Positions 23,485 through 31,267 of a stretch of DNA of 64,000 nt are shown here, one piece after another. The position numbers were made by a program, and so were the translations under genes. The notes beneath the pieces were generated by a model, which saw only the letters and a list, made by a program, of their open reading frames with translations, did no database searches and had not been told where the DNA came from. How positions within the stretch are numbered: position 1 is the stretch's first letter; each line of letters begins with the position of its first letter. Source of the stretch: Scatacola_A faecigallinarum (GTDB taxonomy: Bacteria > Pseudomonadota > Alphaproteobacteria > RF32 > CAG-239); the NCBI GenBank assembly GCA_018713605.1, contig DVOM01000011.1, positions 1 to 64,000 of the forward strand. The letters run 5' to 3'.

Positions 23485-25404
23485 CTAATAGTCCCGTTTG
23501 TTGGAGTTGGTACGAATGGTCAGGTCGCTGCTTTGTTCGTCGTCAGCGGCAAAGTCTTTGGCGATGGAGCGGAGCAGAACTTCGGTTTCGGCCATGTGTT
23601 CGCCCAGCGTGCAGGCAATCTGCTGGACGGTGGCAAGATTTTTGTGGATGACTTCTTTCGCTTTTTCGGCAATCTGCTCTTTCTTCATTTCCATGTTGGT
23701 CACGTCTTCGATAATGCCGCCGACTATCTGCTTTTTGTCGATGTTGAAGACGACGACGTCAAACAGTTTGTCGTTGAAACGGACATGTTCGCGATGAATG
23801 TCCTGTTCCAGATCCAGCGAGGCCGAAAACAGATTGGTAAAGTTGATGAAGTCGCGCAGGTCGGCGCCGTGCAGGTTGTTCTGGTCGTAGATGTCGGCGT
23901 GTTCGTCTTCGTTCCAGAAGGTTTCGACAAATTTGTCGTTGTATTCCATAATGCTGAGTCTGGCATTGGCAATGACAATCGGCGACGGAATGCAGCGAAG
24001 CAGCGCGTTGGCTTTGCGCTGCGCCTGCTGTTTCATGTGCGAAACGCACATTTCGGGTTCGGCTTTGCCGTCAAGCAGGGCTTTGGCAAAATTGCGGCAG
24101 GTGTTGTAGCCGCAGCCGCCGCAGTTGATTTCGTCTTCTATGCTGTATTTGCCGATGGAAGCCAGAACGCGTTTGATGTCGGTTTCGTCGTGTTTCGGCT
24201 GGACAATCGCTTCAGGTGCATAGTCGAGCCGGATGTCGACCGACGGGCTGCGTTTGCCCGCCAGGCCGGAAAAGTCGCTTTCTTTGAGAATTTCCACCCG
24301 CTTTTCAAGACCGGATTTTTTGGACGAAGTGCAGGGACCGTTGACGCAGCCGCCTTCACAGGCAAGACATTCAATAAAAACCGGGCGGTCGAGCGCCTCT
24401 TCCCTGATGTTTTTGAGCTCGCGTTTGATGTTGTCAATGCCGGTTATCTGCATCAGGTAGGCTTTTTGACTTTGTTCATAGGGTTTAAGCGTTTCAATCA
24501 TGCCGCCTTCGACCGGGTAGGCGGTGCCTTCTTCGGCCTTGGACATGATAAACTTGTCGAAAACGGAAGTGTGGATGTCTTTCAGCTCGATGTTTTCGTC
24601 TTTCAGCCACTGGCGCAGGTCGGTAAAACTCAGGCTGAGGCTCAGCAGGTCAGGGTGGCGGTCGGCTTCGATCTTCTTGGCGATGCAAGGGCCGATGAAG
24701 ATGACTTCAATATCTTTGCCGAGCGCGGTTTTGAGGAGGCGGCAGTGCGCCAGCAGCGGCGAGGTCAGTTTGGTCAGGTTGGCGGTGCGTTCGGGAACGT
24801 ATTTATTGATGTATTCGACGACGGCCGGACAGGCGGTGGAGATGAACAAACGGTTTGCGGCGGAAACCTGCGGCGCTTCTTCGGTGCTCGTATCCTCACG
24901 TACGCCTGAAGTACGCTCCGGACTGCGCTCCGCGGAAGCATCCTCATCTTTCTCACCGCAAGCCGTTTGTGACATATCAGGGGCGGCGGAAACCTGTAGT
25001 GCGTCGTTTGCCGCTTTGTCCAGCAGGCCGGCAATGTTGGCGGAAACTTCTTCGGCGCCCAGGGCGGTTTCGCTGACGCCGCGGAAGCCCAGACGGCGGA
25101 TGGCGGCAATCATCTGTTCCCTGGAAACTCCTTCAAACTCGGTAATCCAGGAAGGTGCCAGCGAAACGTAAACGTCTTTGCCGCTTTGTACCAGATGTTT
25201 GGCGCGGGTAAGGTCGTTGCGCGCCTGTTTGGCCTTGGCCGGGCAGACCCGGTAGCATGTGCCGCAGGCAATGCAGAGGTCGGGGACGATCATAGCCGAG
25301 CCGTCTTCAATCTTGATGGCTTTGACCGGGCAGCGGCGGACGCATTTATAGCAATCCTGGCAGTTGTTTTTTATGGTATAAAGAGGGTATTCGCGGTTGG
25401 ACAT
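23485..25404 (-). CDS. Sensory [FeFe] hydrogenase (group C / HydS-like) with PAS domain
   Basis: Domain order: two [4Fe-4S] motifs (CQDCYKCVRRCP near residue 15, CIACGTCYRVCP near 44), a hydrogenase H-cluster domain (about 75-360), an extra Fe-S motif CGGCGYNTCRNFA (428-440) and a PAS-like domain (about 465-570). Motif 1 is STACP (189-193): the proton-relay cysteine of catalytic enzymes is alanine, as in the sensory HydS of Thermotoga, while the cluster-ligand cysteine remains. Motif 2 is FIGPCIAKKIEA and motif 3 ECLACEGGC. A 42-residue low-complexity insert (about 141-182) is bounded by a duplicated QVSAA. 639 aa. It probably senses H2 or redox state. Confidence 0.88.
   Translation of the reverse strand: MSNREYPLYTIKNNCQDCYKCVRRCPVKAIKIEDGSAMIVPDLCIACGTCYRVCPAKAKQARNDLTRAKHLVQSGKDVYVSLAPSWITEFEGVSREQMIAAIRRLGFRGVSETALGAEEVSANIAGLLDKAANDALQVSAAPDMSQTACGEKDEDASAERSPERTSGVREDTSTEEAPQVSAANRLFISTACPAVVEYINKYVPERTANLTKLTSPLLAHCRLLKTALGKDIEVIFIGPCIAKKIEADRHPDLLSLSLSFTDLRQWLKDENIELKDIHTSVFDKFIMSKAEEGTAYPVEGGMIETLKPYEQSQKAYLMQITGIDNIKRELKNIREEALDRPVFIECLACEGGCVNGPCTSSKKSGLEKRVEILKESDFSGLAGKRSPSVDIRLDYAPEAIVQPKHDETDIKRVLASIGKYSIEDEINCGGCGYNTCRNFAKALLDGKAEPEMCVSHMKQQAQRKANALLRCIPSPIVIANARLSIMEYNDKFVETFWNEDEHADIYDQNNLHGADLRDFINFTNLFSASLDLEQDIHREHVRFNDKLFDVVVFNIDKKQIVGGIIEDVTNMEMKKEQIAEKAKEVIHKNLATVQQIACTLGEHMAETEVLLRSIAKDFAADDEQSSDLTIRTNSNKRDY
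24857..24996. repeat. In-frame 126-bp palindromic insertion inside the HydS-like gene
   Basis: GCGGCGGAAACCTG occurs at 24857-24870 and again at 24983-24996, a 126-base period, exactly 42 codons. Near the two ends, ACAAACGGTTTGCGG (24846-24860) and CCGCAAGCCGTTTGT (24957-24971) are inverted copies with one mismatch. The inside is full of short palindromic pieces and GAGGAT motifs shared in style with the intergenic repeats. The insert sits between two Fe-S/H-cluster parts and keeps the frame. Confidence 0.7.
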
Positions 25405-25424
25405 CGTCGGTCGGCCTTTTTAGT

Positions 25425-25676
25425 TTATTTGTCTGCGGAAGAAAAATGCTTTTCGAGAATATCAAGGAGCGAGCCTTGGTCGATGTTGTTGTACTCGACG
25501 CCGTCAATGTTGATGTTGGGGCCTTTGGCACATTTGTCACAGCAGCGCAGGCCGGTCAGTTCGACTTCGGCTTCCAGTCCGTGTTCATCCAGAAAACGCT
25601 GGATAACCTGAAGGTTTTTGTTGTTGCCGCGGGCAAAGCAGGAACTTCCCATACAGACCTTTATCGTCGATGCCAT
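25425..25676 (-). CDS. Thioredoxin-like [2Fe-2S] ferredoxin protein, first gene of the operon
   Basis: An 83-aa NuoE-like [2Fe-2S] protein with C-x4-C (CMGSSC near residue 7) and C-x3-C (CCDKC near 46, using its second and last cysteine). I choose ATG 25676, since GGGAG sits eight bases before it; ATG 25682 is only two bases from that site. It probably serves the sensory hydrogenase encoded next. A promoter lies upstream at 25714-25742. Confidence 0.85.
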   Translation of the reverse strand: MASTIKVCMGSSCFARGNNKNLQVIQRFLDEHGLEAEVELTGLRCCDKCAKGPNINIDGVEYNNIDQGSLLDILEKHFSSADK

Positions 25677-25713
25677 CTTCATAACTCCCGATTATTTGCA
25701 AGATGTATGTTAA

Positions 25714-25742
25714 AGTATAAAAGCTGCCGGCAAAAAAGGCAA
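25714..25742 (-). promoter_or_regulatory. Promoter of the hydrogenase operon
   Basis: On the minus strand: TTGCCT (25742-25737), 17-bp spacer, TATACT (25719-25714). It lies about 38 bases before the first start codon. Confidence 0.6.
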
Positions 25743-25830
25743 TCCAAATTTATGGTTTACGGCAATTGTTTAGCTTGTTTTTGCCGGAGAGCTGTGGCAA
25801 AATGAAAAAACCGAAACTTTAGGCGGGGAT

Positions 25831-27084
25831 ATGGCTGTGGAAGACTTGCTTCTGATTGTTCTGGCCGCGGGGCTGGTTTTGTTTGGCGGACTGTTTGCGG
25901 TTATGCGGGAAAAAAACCGGAAAGTCCGAAGGGAATGCACTATGCTGAAAGAACAGCTTAAACAGTCCTGCCGGATGGAAGCTGCGGCAAGAATGGCCGG
26001 CGGCGCGGCTCATGATTTTAATAACATGCTTGCCGGCATCTGCGGCGCGGCGGAGTGTTTGAAAAAACGCCTGAAAGGCGATGAAGAGCACCGTTACTGT
26101 GACGCTATTCTGAACGGTTGCGAGCAGGCATCGCATTTGGCGCGGCAAATGACGCGACTGGCGGCACGCCGTGCGGAAAAGGCGGCGCCGGTCAATTTGT
26201 CCGCGTGTCTGAAAGAAAGCCTTAATCTGCTCGGTCACGGCATCGGCCGGGAAATGGAAATTATCGGAAATTTCGACGCGGAAAATCTGTCTGCGGCAAT
26301 AAATTCGGAACATTTGCAGAGCCTGATACTGAATTTGGGCTTTAATTCCCGCGATGCGCTGGGCGGCCGCGGCCGGATAGAAGTCGGTTTGCGGCAGGTC
26401 TGCCTGTCGGAAGACGATATGCGGCGAAATCTGATTCAGGCCGAACCAGGAGAGTATGCGGAAATCAGCTTTGCCGACGACGGGCCGGGAATTGACGCCG
26501 AGAACATGGCGCATATTTTTGAGCCGTTTTTTACGACCAAAGGCGGCGGGATGGGAACCGGCCTGGGGCTGCCGGAGGTGTATGGCATCGTGTTGAGCGC
26601 CGGGGGTTCGCTGAGAGTTGAAAATCGGCAAAAGGGCGTTTGTTTTTATGTTTTTTTGCCGCTTGTCGCGGCGGCGGAGGTCCCGGCGGCGGCCGAACCA
26701 TGCTGCGGTCGGCTTTCGGCCAGAATCCTGATTGCCGACGATGATCCCCTGCTGCGGGGCGTGGCCGAAGACATCCTGAAAACGGCAGGGTGTGAGGTGC
26801 GGACGACTGACAGCGCCGAGGCTGCCGAAAAGGCCTGCGGAAAAGATTTTAAACCCGATGCGGTCATGCTGGATGTCGTTCTGCCCTCCGGCGGCGGAAA
26901 AAAAGTTTATGAAACGCTGCGGAAGAAAGACCGCCGGCTGAAGGTCGTGTTTATGAGCGGCAGCGCTCCCGGCGAAGAAATTGAAAAGATTCTGGAGCAG
27001 GACCGATATACGGCTTTTCTGGATAAGCCCTGCCGGGCGGCACAGGCGGTGAAAACGCTGCAAATTCTGTTAGCAAAAGCGTAA
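25831..27084 (+). CDS. Hybrid histidine kinase with C-terminal receiver domain
   Basis: A membrane sensor kinase. One hydrophobic segment (about residues 5-24) is followed by the phosphoacceptor helix GGAAHDFNNMLAGICGA (His near residue 62), the N box LNLGFNSRDALGG, G1 DDGPGI, F box FEPFFTT and G2 GTGLGL. A receiver domain follows, with acidic pocket IADDD, phosphoacceptor in MLDVVLP and DKP lysine. The layout recalls CckA but without PAS domains and at only 417 aa. No cognate phosphotransfer protein is adjacent. It is divergent from the hydrogenase operon, so a functional link to H2 signalling is possible but unproven. Confidence 0.9.
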   Translation: MAVEDLLLIVLAAGLVLFGGLFAVMREKNRKVRRECTMLKEQLKQSCRMEAAARMAGGAAHDFNNMLAGICGAAECLKKRLKGDEEHRYCDAILNGCEQASHLARQMTRLAARRAEKAAPVNLSACLKESLNLLGHGIGREMEIIGNFDAENLSAAINSEHLQSLILNLGFNSRDALGGRGRIEVGLRQVCLSEDDMRRNLIQAEPGEYAEISFADDGPGIDAENMAHIFEPFFTTKGGGMGTGLGLPEVYGIVLSAGGSLRVENRQKGVCFYVFLPLVAAAEVPAAAEPCCGRLSARILIADDDPLLRGVAEDILKTAGCEVRTTDSAEAAEKACGKDFKPDAVMLDVVLPSGGGKKVYETLRKKDRRLKVVFMSGSAPGEEIEKILEQDRYTAFLDKPCRAAQAVKTLQILLAKA

Positions 27085-27158
27085 GACGCTTGATAAAAAA
27101 CGAGCATAAGTTTAGAATATTTCTTAATGTTGAACGGAGGTTTGAAGGTTAAGCGGCT

Positions 27159-28436
27159 ATGGCCAGACTGCAAAACAAAATGTCGGAAAAATATCTGCTG
27201 GAAACGTTAGATCGTATTGCCAGAAATTCTTTCGGCTATGCGGTCTTGTATGTCAGCGTTTCAAAGCTTAAGCCTAAAAACCGTCATCCCGAGTTCGTTA
27301 AGATTTTCGCCAAATTGTTTGACAGTGTGGTCGGTTCGGCGCGCGGCCAGTTTTTTATTCTTTCCAACGGCGATTTCGTGATTTTGGCCAGAGACATTAC
27401 GCCCGACATGGTGGAAAATGCGGTGGAAAAGCTGCGGCAGGGGCTTTCTTCCGATCCTGCGCTTCATTCCAGGGACGGTTCCGAATTTGCCCGGGTCATA
27501 AGCTTTCCCGAAGAGTTCGGCGCTTTCTACGAATATATTGAAAAGCGAATTGAAAGTCCGGAAGAGGAAGTTGAGGAGATCGCCTACAAACGGCCGATTG
27601 AAGCCGGCGAAGTCGATGAGGTTATTGAAACGCTCGACGAGGCGGACATTTCGGAAATTGTCAAGCGGCAGAGCGTGCTGCGGATTTTGGGCGCCGGAAA
27701 GTTTAAGGTTCTGTTTCAGGAATTTTTTGTGGCGATTAAGGATTTGAGTCTGAATTTCGACCCTAATCTTGATTTGGTCGCCAACCGCTGGCTGTTTATG
27801 TATTTGAGCCAGACTCTGGATCGAAAAGTTCTGTCGGCAATGCCGGCGGCCGAACTGACAAACTGGCCGGAATATATCAGCATGAACCTGAATTTGTCTT
27901 CGGTCTTCTCCCGCGAGTTTGTGGATTTTGCCAAAAACTTTCTGCGCGGCGAGCGCAAGCTGATTGTCGAAGTAAAGCTGATGGACGTCTTCAACAATCT
28001 GCCGCTGTATTTTGAAGCCAAAGACATTTTGCACCGCGGCGGCAATAAGCTGCTGATTGACGAAGTGGATACGGCGGCGCTGAAAATGCTGAACGTCAGG
28101 CGTCTGGAGCCGGATATGCTGAAGGTGTTTTATGAGCCGCTGCTTGAGTTTGACATGGAGAACGAAGATATTCGCAAAATAATTGCCGGCATCGGCCGCG
28201 AAAACGTTATTTTGGCCAAATGCGGCGACGACAAGGCGCTGAAGTGGGGCGTGCATTACGGAATTACCGCTTTTCAGGGGCCGTTTATGGATAATCTGGA
28301 AGTCGCGATTATCCGTGCCAAATGCCCGAACGGCAAAAACTGTTCGGCGCAGGAATGTCTGAAACGCCGCCGGCTGCTGCTGGGAAGTTTTCGGGACGGC
28401 TGTCTGCGGAAAGACATGCTTGAAGATTTGCTGTGA
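27159..28436 (+). CDS. Degenerate EAL-like protein, first of a tandem pair
   Basis: 425 aa, soluble. The C-terminal half follows the course of an EAL (c-di-GMP phosphodiesterase) domain: VLFQEFFVAIKDL in place of the first strand, ISMNLNLSSVFSREF, LIVEVKLMDVF, LLIDEVD and the terminal GITAFQGPFMDNLE. The EAL triad itself and the DDFG-type acidic pair are missing, so it is probably non-catalytic, perhaps a binding or scaffold protein. The N-terminal 150 residues are of unknown type. A paralogue starts 11 bases after its stop. The EAL link is by eye only. Confidence 0.55.
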   Translation: MARLQNKMSEKYLLETLDRIARNSFGYAVLYVSVSKLKPKNRHPEFVKIFAKLFDSVVGSARGQFFILSNGDFVILARDITPDMVENAVEKLRQGLSSDPALHSRDGSEFARVISFPEEFGAFYEYIEKRIESPEEEVEEIAYKRPIEAGEVDEVIETLDEADISEIVKRQSVLRILGAGKFKVLFQEFFVAIKDLSLNFDPNLDLVANRWLFMYLSQTLDRKVLSAMPAAELTNWPEYISMNLNLSSVFSREFVDFAKNFLRGERKLIVEVKLMDVFNNLPLYFEAKDILHRGGNKLLIDEVDTAALKMLNVRRLEPDMLKVFYEPLLEFDMENEDIRKIIAGIGRENVILAKCGDDKALKWGVHYGITAFQGPFMDNLEVAIIRAKCPNGKNCSAQECLKRRRLLLGSFRDGCLRKDMLEDLL

Positions 28437-28447
28437 GGGCGGAAAAG

Positions 28448-29728
28448 ATGTTTACTTTTGGAAAAAATGCTCCCGAGAAACCTACTTTCAGCAAAAATAC
28501 GCTGATTCTGGATTATCTGGTACGGATGGAAAAAGACCTCGACAGCTATCGGGCAATGTGCATTTTTATTCATAAGCTGCAGAGCCAGAAAATGCGGACC
28601 ATGCAGCGGCAGGAACTGATAGAAACCTTTGAGAACGTCATTAAGAAAAGCGGCGGCGAAATCTTCGGTCTGCCTAATGACGACATGGTAATTATTTTCA
28701 ACAATAAGGCGCATGACGAGATTCTGGCCTGTCTGGTTAAAGTGCGTTTCATGTTTCATGACGATCCGCTGATTCAGAATGCGTTTGATTTGGAAAACGC
28801 CGGTTTTGTAAAGTTCTTTGAACTGGGCAATGGAGCGGCGGCGTTTAAGTCTTTAATCAAAGCCAATATGGAAAATTCTGATGAACCGGGCCGGAGAGAA
28901 GGCAATGCCGCCATGCGGGGAACTGCCGCGCCGGTGCCTTCGTTTATGGGCGGAGCACGCAAACTGCGCCGCGAATTGACGCCGGCCATGCTGACCAAAG
29001 TTCAGAAAGCTTTGTCAATGACCGATTTTTCCAGCCTTATCCGCCGGCAATCGGTTTGCGCGGTTATCGGCAAATCGCCGCCGCAGATGTTGTTTGACGA
29101 GGTGTTCGTATCAATTGCGGATTTGCGCGATATGCTGTTGCCGGATGTCGATCTTACGGCAAATCCGTGGTTGTTTCAGCATTTGACAGAGACGCTTGAC
29201 AAGCGGGTTCTGGTAAGTATCAGCCGCCATGACGACGGTTCGCTGACCAGTAATTTTTCGATCAATCTGAATGTGTCGACGATTTTATCCGACGAATTTC
29301 TGGAGTTTGACGAGAACATTAACGCTTCAATGCGCTCCAGCATCGTTTTGGAACTGCAGCTGGTGGATATTTTCAGCGATGTGAAAGCGTTTATTCTGGC
29401 AAAGACTTTTGCACAGTATCGCGGTTATAAAATCTGCATCGACGGCATTACGGTCGACAAGCTCAAATATATTGACCGAGAACATCTGAGCAGCGATTTA
29501 ATCAAGATTATCTGGCATCCGTCATTTATGGATGTTATTCGTGAAGACAAGCATTTTACCGATTATGTCAATAAAGCTGAACGTGCCCGGATGATTTTGT
29601 GCCGTGTCGACGATCCGCAGGCGGTAGAGGTCGGAAATTCGCTTGGTATCAATCTTTATCAGGGGCGCTATATTCAAAGGTTGTTGATGGCGCAGCCGCG
29701 AAAAACCATTTTTAGTATAAAAAAATAA
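28448..29728 (+). CDS. Degenerate EAL-like protein, second of a tandem pair
   Basis: 426 aa, clearly a paralogue of the previous protein: both share the order IRRQSV / VKRQSV, PWLFQHLTETLDKRVL, FSINLNVSTILSDEFLEF, LELQLVDIF, then GINLYQGRYIQRLL at the end. The same catalytic motifs of EAL domains are missing. ATG 28448 is preceded by GGCGGAAAAG; a GTG at 28433 overlaps the previous stop but fits less well. Followed by a terminator. Probably acts with its partner, since the two are kept together. Confidence 0.55.
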   Translation: MFTFGKNAPEKPTFSKNTLILDYLVRMEKDLDSYRAMCIFIHKLQSQKMRTMQRQELIETFENVIKKSGGEIFGLPNDDMVIIFNNKAHDEILACLVKVRFMFHDDPLIQNAFDLENAGFVKFFELGNGAAAFKSLIKANMENSDEPGRREGNAAMRGTAAPVPSFMGGARKLRRELTPAMLTKVQKALSMTDFSSLIRRQSVCAVIGKSPPQMLFDEVFVSIADLRDMLLPDVDLTANPWLFQHLTETLDKRVLVSISRHDDGSLTSNFSINLNVSTILSDEFLEFDENINASMRSSIVLELQLVDIFSDVKAFILAKTFAQYRGYKICIDGITVDKLKYIDREHLSSDLIKIIWHPSFMDVIREDKHFTDYVNKAERARMILCRVDDPQAVEVGNSLGINLYQGRYIQRLLMAQPRKTIFSIKK

Positions 29729-29730
29729 AG

Positions 29731-29757
29731 AAAGCCCTGAAAATACAGGGCTTTTCT
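29731..29757. terminator. Bidirectional terminator
   Basis: AAAGCCCTG (29731-29739) pairs with CAGGGCTTT (29747-29755) with T's on one side and A's on the other. It serves both the EAL-like pair and the convergent cysteine-rich gene. Confidence 0.88.
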
Positions 29758-29759
29758 TA

Positions 29760-31064
29760 TTATAATATAACATCTCTGCAAACGTGTCCTCCGGCAAAAC
29801 CAGTATGGGTTCCGCCGCAATTGCATCGGCTTCCCGGTTTGCCTCCCGGACAGCTGTTACGATCTATAGCCAGATCAGGCAGGCAATTGGGCGTACATTT
29901 ATATTTAGTGGTACCGCAGGCCGTACAAGGTGTTCCGCCGCATTGGCATTTACTGGCACTGGGCATGGTGTATCCCGGACATTGACTGCTGTAATTGCAG
30001 GTTTGTACGCATGAATTTCCGGATTGGTTATACCCCGAGTCACAGCTCCAGGCGGAACATTTGGACGAGCAGTCGGAATAGTAGGACGTGCAGTGAGCGT
30101 TGTCCGGCACCGAAACCGCCGTTTTGTTCCGGCAGTTGTCGCCGTAAGCGGTCTGGCATTTTGACGAACAGTCGCCGTAATAGCTTTCACAGCCGTAAGG
30201 CGTCGATACGGCGGTACGGTTGATACAGTTGTCGATAGCGGCAATTTCACATTTGGAAGGACAGTCGTCCCAGTATTTTTCGCAGTAATAGGGAGCGTTC
30301 ACGCTTTCCCGGATGTGGCAGTTGTCGGAGTAGGCCACCTTGCAGACCGAGGAACAGGGAGAAGGATAATATTCGGCGCAGCCGTACGGCTCTTCGTCAA
30401 CCCCGGCCGGACAAACGCAGTCGGTATATTGTCCGCCGCAGCTGTCTCCCGATACCGAACGCGGATAAGAACAGTTGGAAGAAGTATATTGATATTCCGG
30501 CTTGCAGACGCAGGATTGATATTTTCCGCCGCATTCGGCACCGGTACCGTTTTCTTTGGCCGAACAGGCAACCAGCGCGGGGTCGCATTCGCAGGAAGCG
30601 TACATTTCGTCGCAGCTTTCACCGACACCGACCTGTCCGGCGGGACAGGAGATAAGGTCGGGCAGGCATTTGCAGCCAAGCCCGTAGGCGGAGTTATAAG
30701 GACAAACGCCGTCAATGGTCTGTACGGAATTGCAGTTCTGTCTGACAAAGCCTTCGTTCAGACATTGGTTAGAGGTATCGATATAAAAGTCGTCGTTGGC
30801 CGAACCGGTCCCGGAAGACGAGGAATCGTAACCGGCGGCACCGCCGCAGTCGCCGACGCCGAGGAAACAGACGCCGGCAGTCTTATAAGAGCGCGACATG
30901 TCGGCAAAGGAAGATGCAGGCTTCGGAATAGGTGTGTTTGTATGTGTGTATTTAAGTGTGAAGTCATTGTCAGAGAGCACCATGGTCGAATTCAGAGCCG
31001 CAGCAGGCGACACAAAAACAGAAGCCAGCAGAGCGGACAAATATAAACAACGAGAACAAGACAT
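29760..31064 (-). CDS. Secreted cysteine-rich repeat protein (434 aa)
   Basis: No named family recognised. The start ATG 31064 has GGAGG seven bases upstream, giving a signal peptide (LYLSALLASVFVSPAAA); the longer frame to 31124 is rejected. The mature protein is packed with cysteines in repeated units of the form DNCxNRTAVSxPYGC followed by YYxDCSSKC, three to five copies. A conserved N-terminal block reads YKTAGVCFLGVGDC. It is likely an exported, disulfide-rich surface or extracellular protein. A paralogue lies next to it with a matching promoter. Confidence 0.75.
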   Translation of the reverse strand: MSCSRCLYLSALLASVFVSPAAALNSTMVLSDNDFTLKYTHTNTPIPKPASSFADMSRSYKTAGVCFLGVGDCGGAAGYDSSSSGTGSANDDFYIDTSNQCLNEGFVRQNCNSVQTIDGVCPYNSAYGLGCKCLPDLISCPAGQVGVGESCDEMYASCECDPALVACSAKENGTGAECGGKYQSCVCKPEYQYTSSNCSYPRSVSGDSCGGQYTDCVCPAGVDEEPYGCAEYYPSPCSSVCKVAYSDNCHIRESVNAPYYCEKYWDDCPSKCEIAAIDNCINRTAVSTPYGCESYYGDCSSKCQTAYGDNCRNKTAVSVPDNAHCTSYYSDCSSKCSAWSCDSGYNQSGNSCVQTCNYSSQCPGYTMPSASKCQCGGTPCTACGTTKYKCTPNCLPDLAIDRNSCPGGKPGSRCNCGGTHTGFAGGHVCRDVIL

Positions 31065-31176
31065 GGCACACCTCCGATAATAACTGAAACCAAAGCCTGC
31101 AAGAGGCAGGTGCACCAAAAGCAACGGATAGATATCCCGAAACGAGACAAAATCACCTTTTATGCACCACAGTTAC

Positions 31177-31205
31177 AATATAACGCGGCGCGAGGAAAAA
31201 GTCAA
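31177..31205 (-). promoter_or_regulatory. Promoter of the 434-aa cysteine-rich gene
   Basis: Minus strand TTGACT (31205-31200), 17-bp spacer, TATATT (31182-31177). The -35, -10, spacing and flanking AATAGTTGACTTTT block match the promoter of the paralogue at 33316-33344. The leader is about 105 nt and contains TGCAGGCTTTGGT before the ribosome binding site. Confidence 0.75.
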
Positions 31206-31232
31206 CTATTATTGAATCCACTTTTATTTTTG

Positions 31233-31260
31233 GCAAAAAAATACCCCTCTGATGAGGGGC
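31233..31260 (-). terminator. Terminator of the 616-aa cysteine-rich gene
   Basis: On the minus strand GCCCCTC and GAGGGG pair around ATCA, then TATTTTTTT. It ends transcription of the upstream paralogue before the promoter of the next. Confidence 0.88.
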
Positions 31261-31267
31261 ATTCATG

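Noticed and set aside
23533..24909. Long plus-strand frame (458 codons) opposite the HydS-like gene
   Set aside because: Antisense of a recognised gene; composition is typical of a shadow frame.
25819..27063. Long minus-strand frame (414 codons) opposite the histidine kinase
   Set aside because: The plus strand encodes all kinase and receiver motifs, so the minus frame is a shadow.
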